A DNA stretch of 64,000 nucleotides from NCBI GenBank assembly GCA_963741615.1, contig CAVUIU010000019.1, positions 434,001-498,000 of the forward strand, given 5' to 3'. Within the stretch, counting starts at the first letter, position 1; each line of letters begins with the position of its first letter. Shown here piece after piece: positions 15,562 through 23,992 of the stretch. Source of the stretch: UBA9676 sp963741615 (lineage in GTDB: Bacteria > Actinomycetota > Actinomycetes > Streptosporangiales > Streptosporangiaceae). Below the pieces are notes generated by a model, which was not told where the DNA came from, made no database searches, and saw only the letters and a program-made list of their open reading frames with translations. The translations under genes and the position numbers were made by a program.

Positions 15562-18000
15562 TTGGGGTGGATACATTTGGGCCGGGGGGGCGTGAGCTGG
15601 GACGGTGCCGGAAGCCTGCCGGTCGCGCTGAGCAGCCTGGTAGGCCGGCAGGCGGAACTGGACGCACTGGCCACGCTGATCCCTAGTGCCAGGCTGCTGA
15701 CGATCGTCGGCACCGGCGGGTGCGGGAAAACCCGGCTGGCACTGACGGTGGCCGAGCGGTGCCGGCCCCAGTTCACCGGCGGCGTCCGCTGGGCCGGCCT
15801 GGAGACGCTGGTGGATCCCAGGCTCCTGCCCGCCATGGTGGGCACCGCCGTCGGCGTGCCGGAGTCCCCCGGCGACGATGCCGTGGCTGCTGTCTGCCGG
15901 CATCTGGCTCCGCACAAGGTGCTGCTGGTGCTGGACAACTGTGAGCATGTGGTGGAGCAGTGCGCAGACCTGGCCGAACGGCTGTTGCGGTGCTGTCCGT
16001 CGCTGACCATTCTCGCGACCTCACGGGAACCCATCGGCGCCAGTGGCGAGCGGGTGTTCCGGCTGAGCGGGCTGGATGTCCCTGGCGCGCGGACGGCGCA
16101 GGAGAGCAGCGGTGCGCTGGCGTTGTTCGCCGAAAGGGCGGAAGCGATGTCGCCCGGTTTCCGGCTGGATACTCCCGACCTTCGGGCAGCGGCGCAACTG
16201 TGCCGCCTGCTCGATGGGCTGCCACTGGCGCTGGAACTGGCCGCCGCCCGGGCGAGTTCGCTCGGCCTGGCCGAGATCGTGGCCAGGCTGGCCGAAGGGC
16301 AGCAGGTGCTGCGCCACCCAGGCCGCACGGCACCGGCCAGGCACCAGACCCTGGATGCGACGTTGGACTGGAGTTACCGGCTGCTCAGCCGGGAGGAGCA
16401 GGCCCTGTTCCGCCGGCTGTCGGTCTTCCAGGGCAGTTTCTCACTTCTTGCCGCCGAGCCGGTCGCCTCGGGGGCGGAGGTCGAGCGGAAGAACGTGGTG
16501 GAACTCCTCGCGGCCCTGGTGGACAAGTCCCTGGTCCACGTGGCCGGCCGGGGGCTGGAGCACCGGTACCGGCTGCTGAACACCGTGCAGCAGTACGCCC
16601 GGGCGAGGCTGGAGGAATCCGGGGAACTCGCCGCGGTGCAGCGCGCCCACGGCGAGTTCTACCTCGATCTGGCCGAGCAGGCGCGGGCAGGGCTGGATGG
16701 CGCCGACCAGTCCCGCTGGCTGGAGCGCCTGGCGATGGAACACGACAACCTGAGCGCGGCGCTGGCACGGCAGCTGCCTGCCGATCCGGAGGCGGGCGGC
16801 CGGCTGGCTGCGATGTTGTGGCCCTATTGGTACCGCCGTGGCAGCTATCAGGAGGCCCGCTGCTGGCTCGAGCAAGCGACCCTGGTGGCCGGGCAGATGA
16901 GCGACGGCGTCCGGGCGGACGTGCTGACCGGCGCGGGCGTGCTGACCTTCTTGCAATGCGACTACCAGGCGGCGGCAGAACGGCTCCGCCAGGCGCAGGC
17001 CCTGTACGAGCGGCAGGGCCACCTGGTCGGGACCGCCACCACGCTGCAGCGCCTCGGCTCGATCGCCCGCGAGCAAGGCCAGTACGCGCAGGCCCGACGG
17101 CTGCACCAGCAGAGCCTGGCCGTATGGTCCGAACTGGGCGATGCCGCCGGAGTCGCCGCCTCCGAGGACTACCTGGGGTTCGTGGCCTGGCTGGAAGGCA
17201 ACACAAGCGAGACGGAACTGCGGTGCGGCCGGGCGCTGGCATATTTCGAAGCCGCTGGCCGCCGCCAGGAGGCCGCTGCCGCGCTGGTCAACCTCGGAGT
17301 GGCTGCCCATTACGCGGGCAATGATGAGCGTGCTTCGGTGCGGCTGCGCCGGGCGCTTGAGCTCGCGCGGGAGATCGGTTATCTGGAAGGCGTGGCGTGG
17401 GCGCTGCACGAACTGGGCGTGATCGCCGGCGGCAGCGCCCCCGAAGCGGCCACGATGCTGGCGGACAGCCTGACGATCCATGTTCAGCTCGGCGATCGCT
17501 GGCGCGCCGCCAGCGTGCTGGAAACGGTCGCCGGGCGATGCGTCAGCTCCGCACCGGCCGACGCCGCGCGCCTGCTTGCAGCCAGCCACCGGCTGCGCCA
17601 GGCCCTGACGGCCCCGGTTCCCCCGGCCGAGCGCCCCGCGCACGACGCCGCGCTGGCCAGCGCGCAGGCCGTGCTCGGGGCTGCTGGGTTTGCGCAGCAC
17701 TGGGATGAAGGCCTGACCGTATCCCTGGATGCCGCTGTCGAGCTGGCGCGGCAGGCGGCGGAGCAGCTGCGGCCCGGAGGCTCTGCCGCCGAAGCAGGCG
17801 CCCGGTATGGGCTCACCGAACGCGAGGTGGAGGTGCTGCGCCTGATCGGAGAAGGCCTCACCAACCGGGAGATCGGGCAGCGACTGTTCATCAGCACCGG
17901 CACCGCGGCCGTCCACGTCTCGAACATCCTGCGCAAGCTCGGGGTGACCGGCCGCGTCCAGGCCGCCACTATCGCCCACGAACTGGGCCTGCGCGGCTGA
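15562..18000 (+). CDS. Large ATPase-LuxR transcriptional regulator (NB-ARC/AfsR-LuxR type)
   Basis: About 812 residues. An N-terminal NTPase domain begins SLVGRQAELDAL and has a Walker A TIVGTGGCGKTRLAL, a Walker B region VLLVLDNCEHV and the GLPLALELAAARA sensor segment. A winged-helix-like stretch and TPR-like helices follow (about 420-700). It ends in a LuxR helix-turn-helix (YGLTEREVEVLRLIGEGLTN through GTAAVHVSNILRKLGV). Such proteins are ATP-dependent transcription activators. The start is uncertain: TTG 15562, TTG 15577 and GTG 15592 are all in frame, and the domain begins shortly after the last. It precedes a lipoprotein/membrane cluster that it could control. Confidence 0.88.
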   Translation: MGWIHLGRGGVSWDGAGSLPVALSSLVGRQAELDALATLIPSARLLTIVGTGGCGKTRLALTVAERCRPQFTGGVRWAGLETLVDPRLLPAMVGTAVGVPESPGDDAVAAVCRHLAPHKVLLVLDNCEHVVEQCADLAERLLRCCPSLTILATSREPIGASGERVFRLSGLDVPGARTAQESSGALALFAERAEAMSPGFRLDTPDLRAAAQLCRLLDGLPLALELAAARASSLGLAEIVARLAEGQQVLRHPGRTAPARHQTLDATLDWSYRLLSREEQALFRRLSVFQGSFSLLAAEPVASGAEVERKNVVELLAALVDKSLVHVAGRGLEHRYRLLNTVQQYARARLEESGELAAVQRAHGEFYLDLAEQARAGLDGADQSRWLERLAMEHDNLSAALARQLPADPEAGGRLAAMLWPYWYRRGSYQEARCWLEQATLVAGQMSDGVRADVLTGAGVLTFLQCDYQAAAERLRQAQALYERQGHLVGTATTLQRLGSIAREQGQYAQARRLHQQSLAVWSELGDAAGVAASEDYLGFVAWLEGNTSETELRCGRALAYFEAAGRRQEAAAALVNLGVAAHYAGNDERASVRLRRALELAREIGYLEGVAWALHELGVIAGGSAPEAATMLADSLTIHVQLGDRWRAASVLETVAGRCVSSAPADAARLLAASHRLRQALTAPVPPAERPAHDAALASAQAVLGAAGFAQHWDEGLTVSLDAAVELARQAAEQLRPGGSAAEAGARYGLTEREVEVLRLIGEGLTNREIGQRLFISTGTAAVHVSNILRKLGVTGRVQAATIAHELGLRG

Positions 18001-18188
18001 GCCCTCCCCTGGACCTATGGACGTCTCTATAGGCGATTTAGCCACCGGGCGTCGAGGTATAGGCCGGCGTATAGGAATGTGCGGACGGGATCTGGCCGGT
18101 TGCCAGATGTGGCGGAGTGCCTCATTCGCGCACGATGGCTTGCGATCCACCTAACTGAAGGTGCGATCTCAGTAGGGAAAGGCAAGCC

Positions 18189-18449
18189 ATGTCGTTCACT
18201 CTCATCCGGCCACTGGCTGGGCTCGCGCTGCTGGCGGCGCTGGCCGCAGGCTGCGGCAACGCTGTGGCAGCACAGCACGACGCACCGAAGCCAGCCGCTT
18301 CGGCGCACCAGCACCACCGTTCCGGGCCGGGGCACAGCGTGGCCACCACGCCGCCCGCGCCGACCGCCAACCCGATCCCGCAGGGCAACGGCGGTGACCA
18401 GGATGCCGACAACAACGGCGGCCCCAGCGATGGCGACGGCAACATCTAG
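18189..18449 (+). CDS. Small secreted lipoprotein, His/Gly/Asp-rich
   Basis: An 86-residue lipoprotein: short basic N-terminus, hydrophobic core (LAGLALLAALAAG) and a lipobox LAAGC placing the lipidated Cys at about residue 22. The mature part is low complexity: HQHH near residue 41, a Pro-rich stretch, then a Gly/Asp/Asn-rich tail (QGNGGDQDADNNGG). Such tails suggest cation binding or an unstructured spacer, but no function is known. ATG 18189 has AGGGAAAGG upstream. It is followed 12 bases later by another exported or membrane protein on the same strand. Confidence 0.7.
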   Translation: MSFTLIRPLAGLALLAALAAGCGNAVAAQHDAPKPAASAHQHHRSGPGHSVATTPPAPTANPIPQGNGGDQDADNNGGPSDGDGNI

Positions 18450-18461
18450 CCGCCGGCTGCC

Positions 18462-19133
18462 GTGCGCCACGGCCCCGGCAACGGATCCGCTTCCGGCACG
18501 GGGCCAGTGGCCCGGCCCGACGACGGCGAAAGCTCGGTGACCCGCCCCGGCCGGCGCGGCATCCTGGCACTGGCAGCGCTCGTCGCGATAGCCGCCATCG
18601 GCATCACAGCCGCCGTGTCCGTGCTGCCCGGGCGCTCGTCAGGGCAGGCGTTTCACCAGCTGGTCCCGGCGGCGGCGCCGACCGGATGGCGGCACGTCAC
18701 GCTGCCCAACGGGACCGCCGTGCTGTCCTACCCGCCGTCGTTGCGCCCGATCGCCGGTGACAAGGACGCGGTGTCCGCCGCCCGGGTCGGTCGGGGCGCC
18801 AGCTTCCAGCTCTACCTCAATGCCACCCCCAGGCAAGGCCCAGAGCGCCTGGCGCACTGGGCGGCGTTCCGGCTCAGCCGGCTGCGCTCCGACGACGCGG
18901 CCTCAGCCCACGAGGATGCGGCCGCCGAAGACGTCAGGTTCCGCGGCGGCACCGGCTCATGCGTCATCGACGACTACATCACGCGGATCGGCGGAAACCA
19001 CTATCAGGAGATCGCCTGCCTGGTCCAGGGCCGAACCAGCGCCAGCGTCATCATCGCGACCTCTCCGGCCGCTAGGTGGGCCCAGGCGCGCCCGGTTCTC
19101 CTGCGGGCGGTCGCCGCCTACCTCGTGCACTGA
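18462..19133 (+). CDS. Membrane-anchored protein of unknown function
   Basis: About 223 residues from GTG 18462; a GTG at 18537 is an alternative start. A cytosolic N-terminus leads to one transmembrane helix (GILALAALVAIAAIGITAAV), then an extracytoplasmic domain of about 170 residues (APTGWRHVTLPNGTAVLSYP, then GASFQLYLNATPRQGPE, ending in a helix). The exterior part resembles PsbP/LpqN-like single-domain lipoprotein folds (GW..V.LP.G....YP..), but that is a weak impression. It contains two Cys (SCVIDDYITRIG, EIACLVQG) that could form a disulfide. It lies between the small lipoprotein and a four-helix membrane protein, likely one operon. Confidence 0.65.
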   Translation: MRHGPGNGSASGTGPVARPDDGESSVTRPGRRGILALAALVAIAAIGITAAVSVLPGRSSGQAFHQLVPAAAPTGWRHVTLPNGTAVLSYPPSLRPIAGDKDAVSAARVGRGASFQLYLNATPRQGPERLAHWAAFRLSRLRSDDAASAHEDAAAEDVRFRGGTGSCVIDDYITRIGGNHYQEIACLVQGRTSASVIIATSPAARWAQARPVLLRAVAAYLVH

Positions 19134-19150
19134 TATGGAAGGACACCATC

Positions 19151-19651
19151 ATGACTGAACCAATCTCGGTCCGGCTGCGCCGGCTCGCATCCCCGCGCCG
19201 TCCCGAAGCACCAGCCCGGGGCGGCCGCCGGGCCGCCGCATGGCTGCTGCGCCTGGGCTGCGTGGCGCTGCTGGCCTGGATCGGATACATCCACCTCCAC
19301 CTATGGCAGGAGGGATACCGCCAGATCGCCACCGACGGTCCGCTGTTCCTGCTCGACGCGGTGGCCGGGTTCGCCTTCGCCGCCGTATTGCTGGTGTGGC
19401 CACGGCCGCTGGCCGGGCTGCTTGCCGCCGGCTACACCGCCTCCACGCTCGGCGCCCTGCTCATCAGCCTCACCGTGGGCCTGTTCGGCTTCCGGGAATC
19501 CATCTCAGCGTCATACGTCACCCAGTCCCTGGCGATCGAGGCGATCACCGTGCTCGCCCTCATGACCTGGACCGCCCTGACGGCGGCCTCCCCCAGCCGC
19601 CAGCCCGCCGACCTGCCGCGCACGTCATCATCGGGATTGCTCAAGATCTGA
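19151..19651 (+). CDS. Four-helix integral membrane protein
   Basis: A 166-residue protein with a basic N-terminal tail and four transmembrane segments (WLLRLGCVALLAWIGYIHL; FLLDAVAGFAFAAVLLV; LAGLLAAGYTASTLGALLIS; TQSLAIEAITVLALMTWTA). The layout resembles small DoxX/DUF4383-like membrane proteins, though no diagnostic motif is seen. ATG 19151 is preceded by GGAAGGACACCATC. It is the third gene of the cluster with the lipoprotein and the anchored protein, 17 bases after the previous stop. The function is unknown. Confidence 0.65.
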   Translation: MTEPISVRLRRLASPRRPEAPARGGRRAAAWLLRLGCVALLAWIGYIHLHLWQEGYRQIATDGPLFLLDAVAGFAFAAVLLVWPRPLAGLLAAGYTASTLGALLISLTVGLFGFRESISASYVTQSLAIEAITVLALMTWTALTAASPSRQPADLPRTSSSGLLKI

Positions 19652-19869
19652 CCTGGGACAAGTACACCCACGCCACCGTGTGGGTGGCGCTCGGGCAGTG
19701 ATCGGTATACCGGCCGGAATCGCGGTGGGCCGCTCACGGAGGGACCGCCGGGACGGCGCATGCCATGCCGTCGCTAAAGCCGGCCGGGCCGATGCCGAGC
19801 GCCAGGTTGAAGCGGCCGCGCATGTTCTCCAGTGCGATGTGGTGTGTTAGCGGAAGCGGTAGGCGATCT

Positions 19870-22236
19870 TCACGTACAGCCCCGCCTGGGCGGAGGAGAC
19901 TCCTTGGATGCGGGCCATGTGGCTCCTCTTTCGCTGGCGATCGATAAGCGACCTTCGACCTCGTGACGCGCCGCCGGCCCGGCCGGCCGCGCGACTCCCC
20001 CGTAGGGCAGGGGCCGGTGGAAATGCCCTTCGTTCAGGTGATCCCCGTCCGGCTCGATGGCGACGTTGGGGACCAGCCGCCCGATCCAGCGGGGCAGCCA
20101 CCAGTTGGCGGACCCAAGGAGCTGCATGACGGCGGGCACGAGCACCATGCGGACCACGGTGGCGTCGACGAGGACGGCGACCGCCAGGCCCAGACCAAAC
20201 ACGCTGAGGATCCGCATCGGATCGCCGATGACGAATGAGCTGAATAGGCAGACCATGATGGCGGCGGCGGCTGTGATGACCCGTGCGGTGGTGGCGAGTC
20301 CCCTGGTCACCGCTTTGGAGTTGTCGCCGCTTCGGATCCATTCCTCGCGCATGCGGGAGAGGAGGAAGACTTCGTAGTCCATCGACAGGCCGAACACGAT
20401 GGTGAACATCATGAGCGGGATCCAGGGGTCCAGCGGCCCTGGGCGGCTGACCCCGAAGACGCTGGCGAGCCATCCCCACTGGTAGACGGCGACGACGACG
20501 CCGTAGGCCGCGCCGATCGAGAGCAGGTTCATGGCGGCCGCCTTGACCGGGATGGCGATGGACCGGAACACCACCACCAGGAGAAGGAACGCCAGCAAGA
20601 CCACCATTCCGATCACCCATGGCAGCCGGCCGGACAGGTAGGCCGAGGTGTCGGCTCCGGCGGCGGTCTGTCCCCCGACGAAGGCGGTGATCCCGCGGCC
20701 GGCGGTGATTTGTGGGATGACCTGGTCGCGCAGCCGTTGGACGAGTGAAGCGGTCTGGGCGGACTGCGGCGCGGTGGTGGGATAGACGACGATGACCGCG
20801 GCGTCACGGGCGGCGTTGATGACGGGCGGGCTGGCCGAGGCCACGCCCGGCAGGTGGCTGAGGTGTGCGTCGAGCTGGGCGATGCTGGCTTGCGCGTGCG
20901 GGCCACGCAGGTCGGCGGCGACGACGAGGGGCCCGTTGAACCCGGGGCCGAAGCCCTCTGCCAGCAGGTCGTAGGCCTGCCGGGTGGTGAGGGAGGCCGG
21001 GTCGTTGCCGGCGTCGCTGAACGCCAGGCGCATCGAGAAAAGCGGCAGCGCCAGCACCACCAGCACTGCCAGCGCTGAGCCCGCGCAGATCCATGGCCGC
21101 CGCTGCACCGTTACGCTCCAGCGGCTCCAGAACCCCCGGCTCGCGGTGGCGCCGGGCCTGACGAGCAGGCCGGGGATGTGCAGCCTGTCGATGGCCGTCC
21201 CGGCGAAGCCGAAGATCGCAGGCAACAGGGTGAGCGCGGCCACCAGGACCAGGGCGACCGCGACGATCGTCGCAGCCGCGAGGCCATCCATGAACGGCAG
21301 GCCCACCGCGAACAACCCGAGCAGGGCGATGACGACCGTGGCCCCGGCGAAGAGCACGGCGCGCCCGGCCGTGGACAGGGCCACGATGGTGGCGTCCCGG
21401 GGCGGTCGCTGCTCGACCAGTCCCTGGCGGTAGCGGGTGACGACGAACAGGGCGTAGTCGATGCCTACGCCGAGGCCGATCATGATCATCATGTCCGGGC
21501 CGAAGGTGGGCACGGTGATCAGGTGGCTGAGCCCCACGAGGATCCCGGCGCCCATGCCCACCCCCACGAGCGCGGTGAGGATCGGCAGGCCCATGGCCAC
21601 CACCGACCCGAAGGCGAGCAGCATGACCACGATGGCGGCCAGCAGCCCGATCATCTCAGCCGGCCCGGGAGCGGCCGAGACGACCTGCTCGACCGGTGCG
21701 CCCCCGACCGCCACCTGCAGGCCCGGACGGGCGAGGCTGCGCGCGGTGCCGATGACCCGCTGGACGGCGCTCGCGGGCAGGCCCGCGGCCGCGGCGTCGA
21801 ACTGGACCACCACGAAACCGGTCCGGCGGTTGGGTGACAGCTGCTGGCTGGCGCCAGGGGCGAGCGGGCTTTGAACGCCGGAGACGTGTGCCAGCGGTTG
21901 CAGGGACCTCACCAGCCGGTTGATGGCCGCGGCGTTGGCGGGGCTGTCGAGCGGACTCGGCGAGCGCAGGACCACGTCTGCGCTGTCGCCTTCCTGGGAC
22001 GGGAACCGGCTCGCCAGCAGGTTCTGGGCCCGCTGCGAAGGCGAGCTGGCCAGGGCGAAGTTGTTGTCCAGCCGGCTCCCTGCCCACTGCGCGAGGCCGA
22101 TGATGGCCACCGCGGCCAGCAGCCAGCCGGCCAGCACGCGGCGTCGGTGGTCGTAGCACCAGGCGGCGAGGCCGCCGAGCCCAGTCTCGGCAGGCCGGGC
22201 GGCGTTCGCGCTGGTCGGGGTCTGGGCGATCACCAT
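19870..22236 (-). CDS. MMPL-family RND transporter
   Basis: A 788-residue MMPL transporter with the expected two-half plan: helix 1 (VLAGWLLAAVAIIGLAQWAG), a large exterior loop, five helices including GLGVGIDYALFVVTRYRQG, a second exterior loop, then the second half with VFGLSMDYEVFLLSRMREEW. The paired GxxxDY and SMDYEVFLLSR motifs carry the proton-relay Asp-Tyr residues. Members export lipids, siderophores or drugs using proton motive force. The start ATG 22236 has GAGGAGG. It is divergent from a TetR regulator with operators in between, so it is very likely repressed by that protein. The last 50 or so residues are basic and unlike the family. Confidence 0.92.
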   Translation of the reverse strand: MVIAQTPTSANAARPAETGLGGLAAWCYDHRRRVLAGWLLAAVAIIGLAQWAGSRLDNNFALASSPSQRAQNLLASRFPSQEGDSADVVLRSPSPLDSPANAAAINRLVRSLQPLAHVSGVQSPLAPGASQQLSPNRRTGFVVVQFDAAAAGLPASAVQRVIGTARSLARPGLQVAVGGAPVEQVVSAAPGPAEMIGLLAAIVVMLLAFGSVVAMGLPILTALVGVGMGAGILVGLSHLITVPTFGPDMMIMIGLGVGIDYALFVVTRYRQGLVEQRPPRDATIVALSTAGRAVLFAGATVVIALLGLFAVGLPFMDGLAAATIVAVALVLVAALTLLPAIFGFAGTAIDRLHIPGLLVRPGATASRGFWSRWSVTVQRRPWICAGSALAVLVVLALPLFSMRLAFSDAGNDPASLTTRQAYDLLAEGFGPGFNGPLVVAADLRGPHAQASIAQLDAHLSHLPGVASASPPVINAARDAAVIVVYPTTAPQSAQTASLVQRLRDQVIPQITAGRGITAFVGGQTAAGADTSAYLSGRLPWVIGMVVLLAFLLLVVVFRSIAIPVKAAAMNLLSIGAAYGVVVAVYQWGWLASVFGVSRPGPLDPWIPLMMFTIVFGLSMDYEVFLLSRMREEWIRSGDNSKAVTRGLATTARVITAAAAIMVCLFSSFVIGDPMRILSVFGLGLAVAVLVDATVVRMVLVPAVMQLLGSANWWLPRWIGRLVPNVAIEPDGDHLNEGHFHRPLPYGGVARPAGPAARHEVEGRLSIASERGATWPASKESPPPRRGCT

Positions 22237-22264
22237 TGGCGCGCCTCCTCAATGTGACTGTGAC

Positions 22265-22301
22265 ACTCTCAAATTAAGAGTAGCACTCTCAATTTGAGAG
22301 T
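22265..22301 (+). promoter_or_regulatory. Tandem palindromic operator between the MMPL and TetR genes
   Basis: A perfect 8-1-8 palindrome ACTCTCAATTTGAGAGT (22285-22301) is preceded exactly 20 bases upstream by a near copy ACTCTCAAATTAAGAGT (22265-22281, one mismatched pair). A 20-base period puts both sites on nearly the same helix face. They fill the 80-base divergent gap, so one repressor could control both directions. Assignment to the adjacent TetR protein is inference. Confidence 0.8.
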
Positions 22302-22316
22302 AGTAGTCTCACAGGT

Positions 22317-22970
22317 ATGGCTACCGGTTTCAAGGGACGAACGCCCCGTGACGGCAACGGCGGTCAGGCACGGACCCGCCTGGCCCGCGCCGCGGTCATC
22401 CAGGCGGCCCGGACCTTGTTCCCCGAGCGCGGTTACGCGGCAACGACGATCGAGGCCATCAGCGGGGAGTCCGATGTCCCGCCTGCGACGGTGTACCGGC
22501 TGTTCTCCTCGAAACTCGGGATCCTCAAGGCCCTGCTCGACGTCTCAATAGCTGGTGACGACGAGGCCGCCGCGGTGGAGGACCGGCCCCACGCCCGGAC
22601 GCTTCTTGCTGACGGAGACCCCAGGAACCAGCTATCGGGCTTCGCCGGCATCACCCGCGGCATCATGTCCAGGGCCGAGCCCGTTTACCGGATCCTGGTC
22701 AGCGCGGCGGGCTCCGATCCTGACGCGGCCGCGCTGCTCGCCAACCAGAAGCGGCAAAGGGACCAGGGCCAGGAACAGATCGCACGTTCCCTGGCCCGCG
22801 CCGGCGCCCTGCGGCCGGAGCTGCGCGAGCGTGACGCCGCGGACATCATCCACGCACTCATGTCCCCCGAGGTCTACCTGCTGCTGGTCGGTGACCGAGG
22901 CTGGTCCCCCGACCAGTACGAACAATGGCTGGCGGACGTCCTCATCGGCCAGCTGCTTCCTCCGGGGTGA
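22317..22970 (+). CDS. TetR family transcriptional regulator
   Basis: A 217-residue TetR protein. The DNA-binding domain covers residues about 20-70: ARAAVIQAARTLFPERGYAA, then TIEAISGESDVPPATVYRLF and SSKLGILKALLDV. The C-terminal helical part (about 100-215) resembles TetR_C ligand domains (GIMSRAEPVYRILVSAAGSD, RDAADIIHALMSPEVYLLLV). It is divergent from an MMPL transporter and starts 15 bases after the tandem operator, so autoregulation and repression of the exporter are expected. There is no convincing Shine-Dalgarno before ATG 22317 (context CACAGGT), so the mRNA may be leaderless or short-leadered. Confidence 0.93.
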   Translation: MATGFKGRTPRDGNGGQARTRLARAAVIQAARTLFPERGYAATTIEAISGESDVPPATVYRLFSSKLGILKALLDVSIAGDDEAAAVEDRPHARTLLADGDPRNQLSGFAGITRGIMSRAEPVYRILVSAAGSDPDAAALLANQKRQRDQGQEQIARSLARAGALRPELRERDAADIIHALMSPEVYLLLVGDRGWSPDQYEQWLADVLIGQLLPPG

Positions 22971-23251
22971 CAGCCCCGCCTGGCCAACCCGCCGGCGCCT
23001 GGCCGCACCAGGCGCATCCTCGGCAGCATCCTGCTCCCCGGCGACGAAGCCGCGCGCGACCGGCAACCGGAACGGCCAGGGGGCAACCGCATTCGGTGAG
23101 CTGCGCCAGGCCAGGCGGGCTGCGGCGTCGTTTGCCAGGCAAGAGCCTCAAGCAGGATCCGCGCCCGCCGTGGACCGACGTGCCGGGGACTGTCCCATCG
23201 GGTCTCCATAGATCACCGGGACCAGGGGACCGTGTGCTGGTGGCGGCCGGC

Positions 23252-23992
23252 CTAGTGATGGGGCCCGGTATCGGGGTTTGCCTGGGCCGGGCCTGATCCG
23301 CCCGCCGTGACGAGGCCGGTTTCGTAGGCGAGGACGACGGCCTGGGCGCGGTCACGGAGGTCGAGCTTGGCCAGGATGCGGCCGACGTGGGTTTTGGTCG
23401 TCTGCTCGGCGATGACCAGGGTGTCGCTGATCTCGGTGTTGGACAGGCCGCGGGCGATCAGCCGCAGCACCTCGGTCTCCCGCTGGGTGAGCGCGCCGAG
23501 CCTGCGCGGGAACGGCGGGTCCGGGTGTGGCTGGCGGGCGAAGTCGGCGATCAGCCGCCGGGTCACCGACGGGGCGAGCAGGGCGTCGCCGGCGGCCACC
23601 ACGCGGACCGCGTTTACCAGTTCGGCAGCGGTGGCGTCTTTGAGCAGGAAGCCGCTGGCGCCGGCCCGCAACGCCTGGTACACGTAGTCGTCGAGGTCGA
23701 AAGTGGTGAGCATCAGCACCCGCGGCCGGGCCGCGCCGGCCGCGGCGCCGATGATCTGGCGGGTGGCTTGCAGCCCGTCCATGACGGGCATGCGGACGTC
23801 CATCAGGACCACGTCGGGCTGCAGCTGCCGTGCCTGGCGGACCGCGTCGGCGCCGTCGGCGGCCTGGCCGACCACCAGCAGGCCTGGCTGGGCGGCGAGC
23901 ACCGCGGCGAAGCCCTCTCGCACCATCGCCTGGTCGTCGGCGATCAGGCACCGCGTGGTCCCACCGCCGGCCGCCGCGCCGTTCGCGGTCAC
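23252..23992 (-). CDS. NarL/LuxR-type response regulator
   Basis: A 246-residue two-component regulator. The receiver domain (residues about 13-130) has the acidic pair D19/D20, phospho-acceptor D65 (VVLMDVRMP), TTFD and the K in GFLLKDA. The LuxR helix-turn-helix is at about 165-225 (LTQRETEVLRLIARGLSNTE, then TTKTHVGRILAKLDL). The start is GTG 23992, and its GTGA overlaps the stop of the upstream sensor kinase, so the two are translationally coupled. The probable target is the divergent ABC transporter operon, the common arrangement for this pair type. Confidence 0.93.
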   Translation of the reverse strand: MTANGAAAGGGTTRCLIADDQAMVREGFAAVLAAQPGLLVVGQAADGADAVRQARQLQPDVVLMDVRMPVMDGLQATRQIIGAAAGAARPRVLMLTTFDLDDYVYQALRAGASGFLLKDATAAELVNAVRVVAAGDALLAPSVTRRLIADFARQPHPDPPFPRRLGALTQRETEVLRLIARGLSNTEISDTLVIAEQTTKTHVGRILAKLDLRDRAQAVVLAYETGLVTAGGSGPAQANPDTGPHH

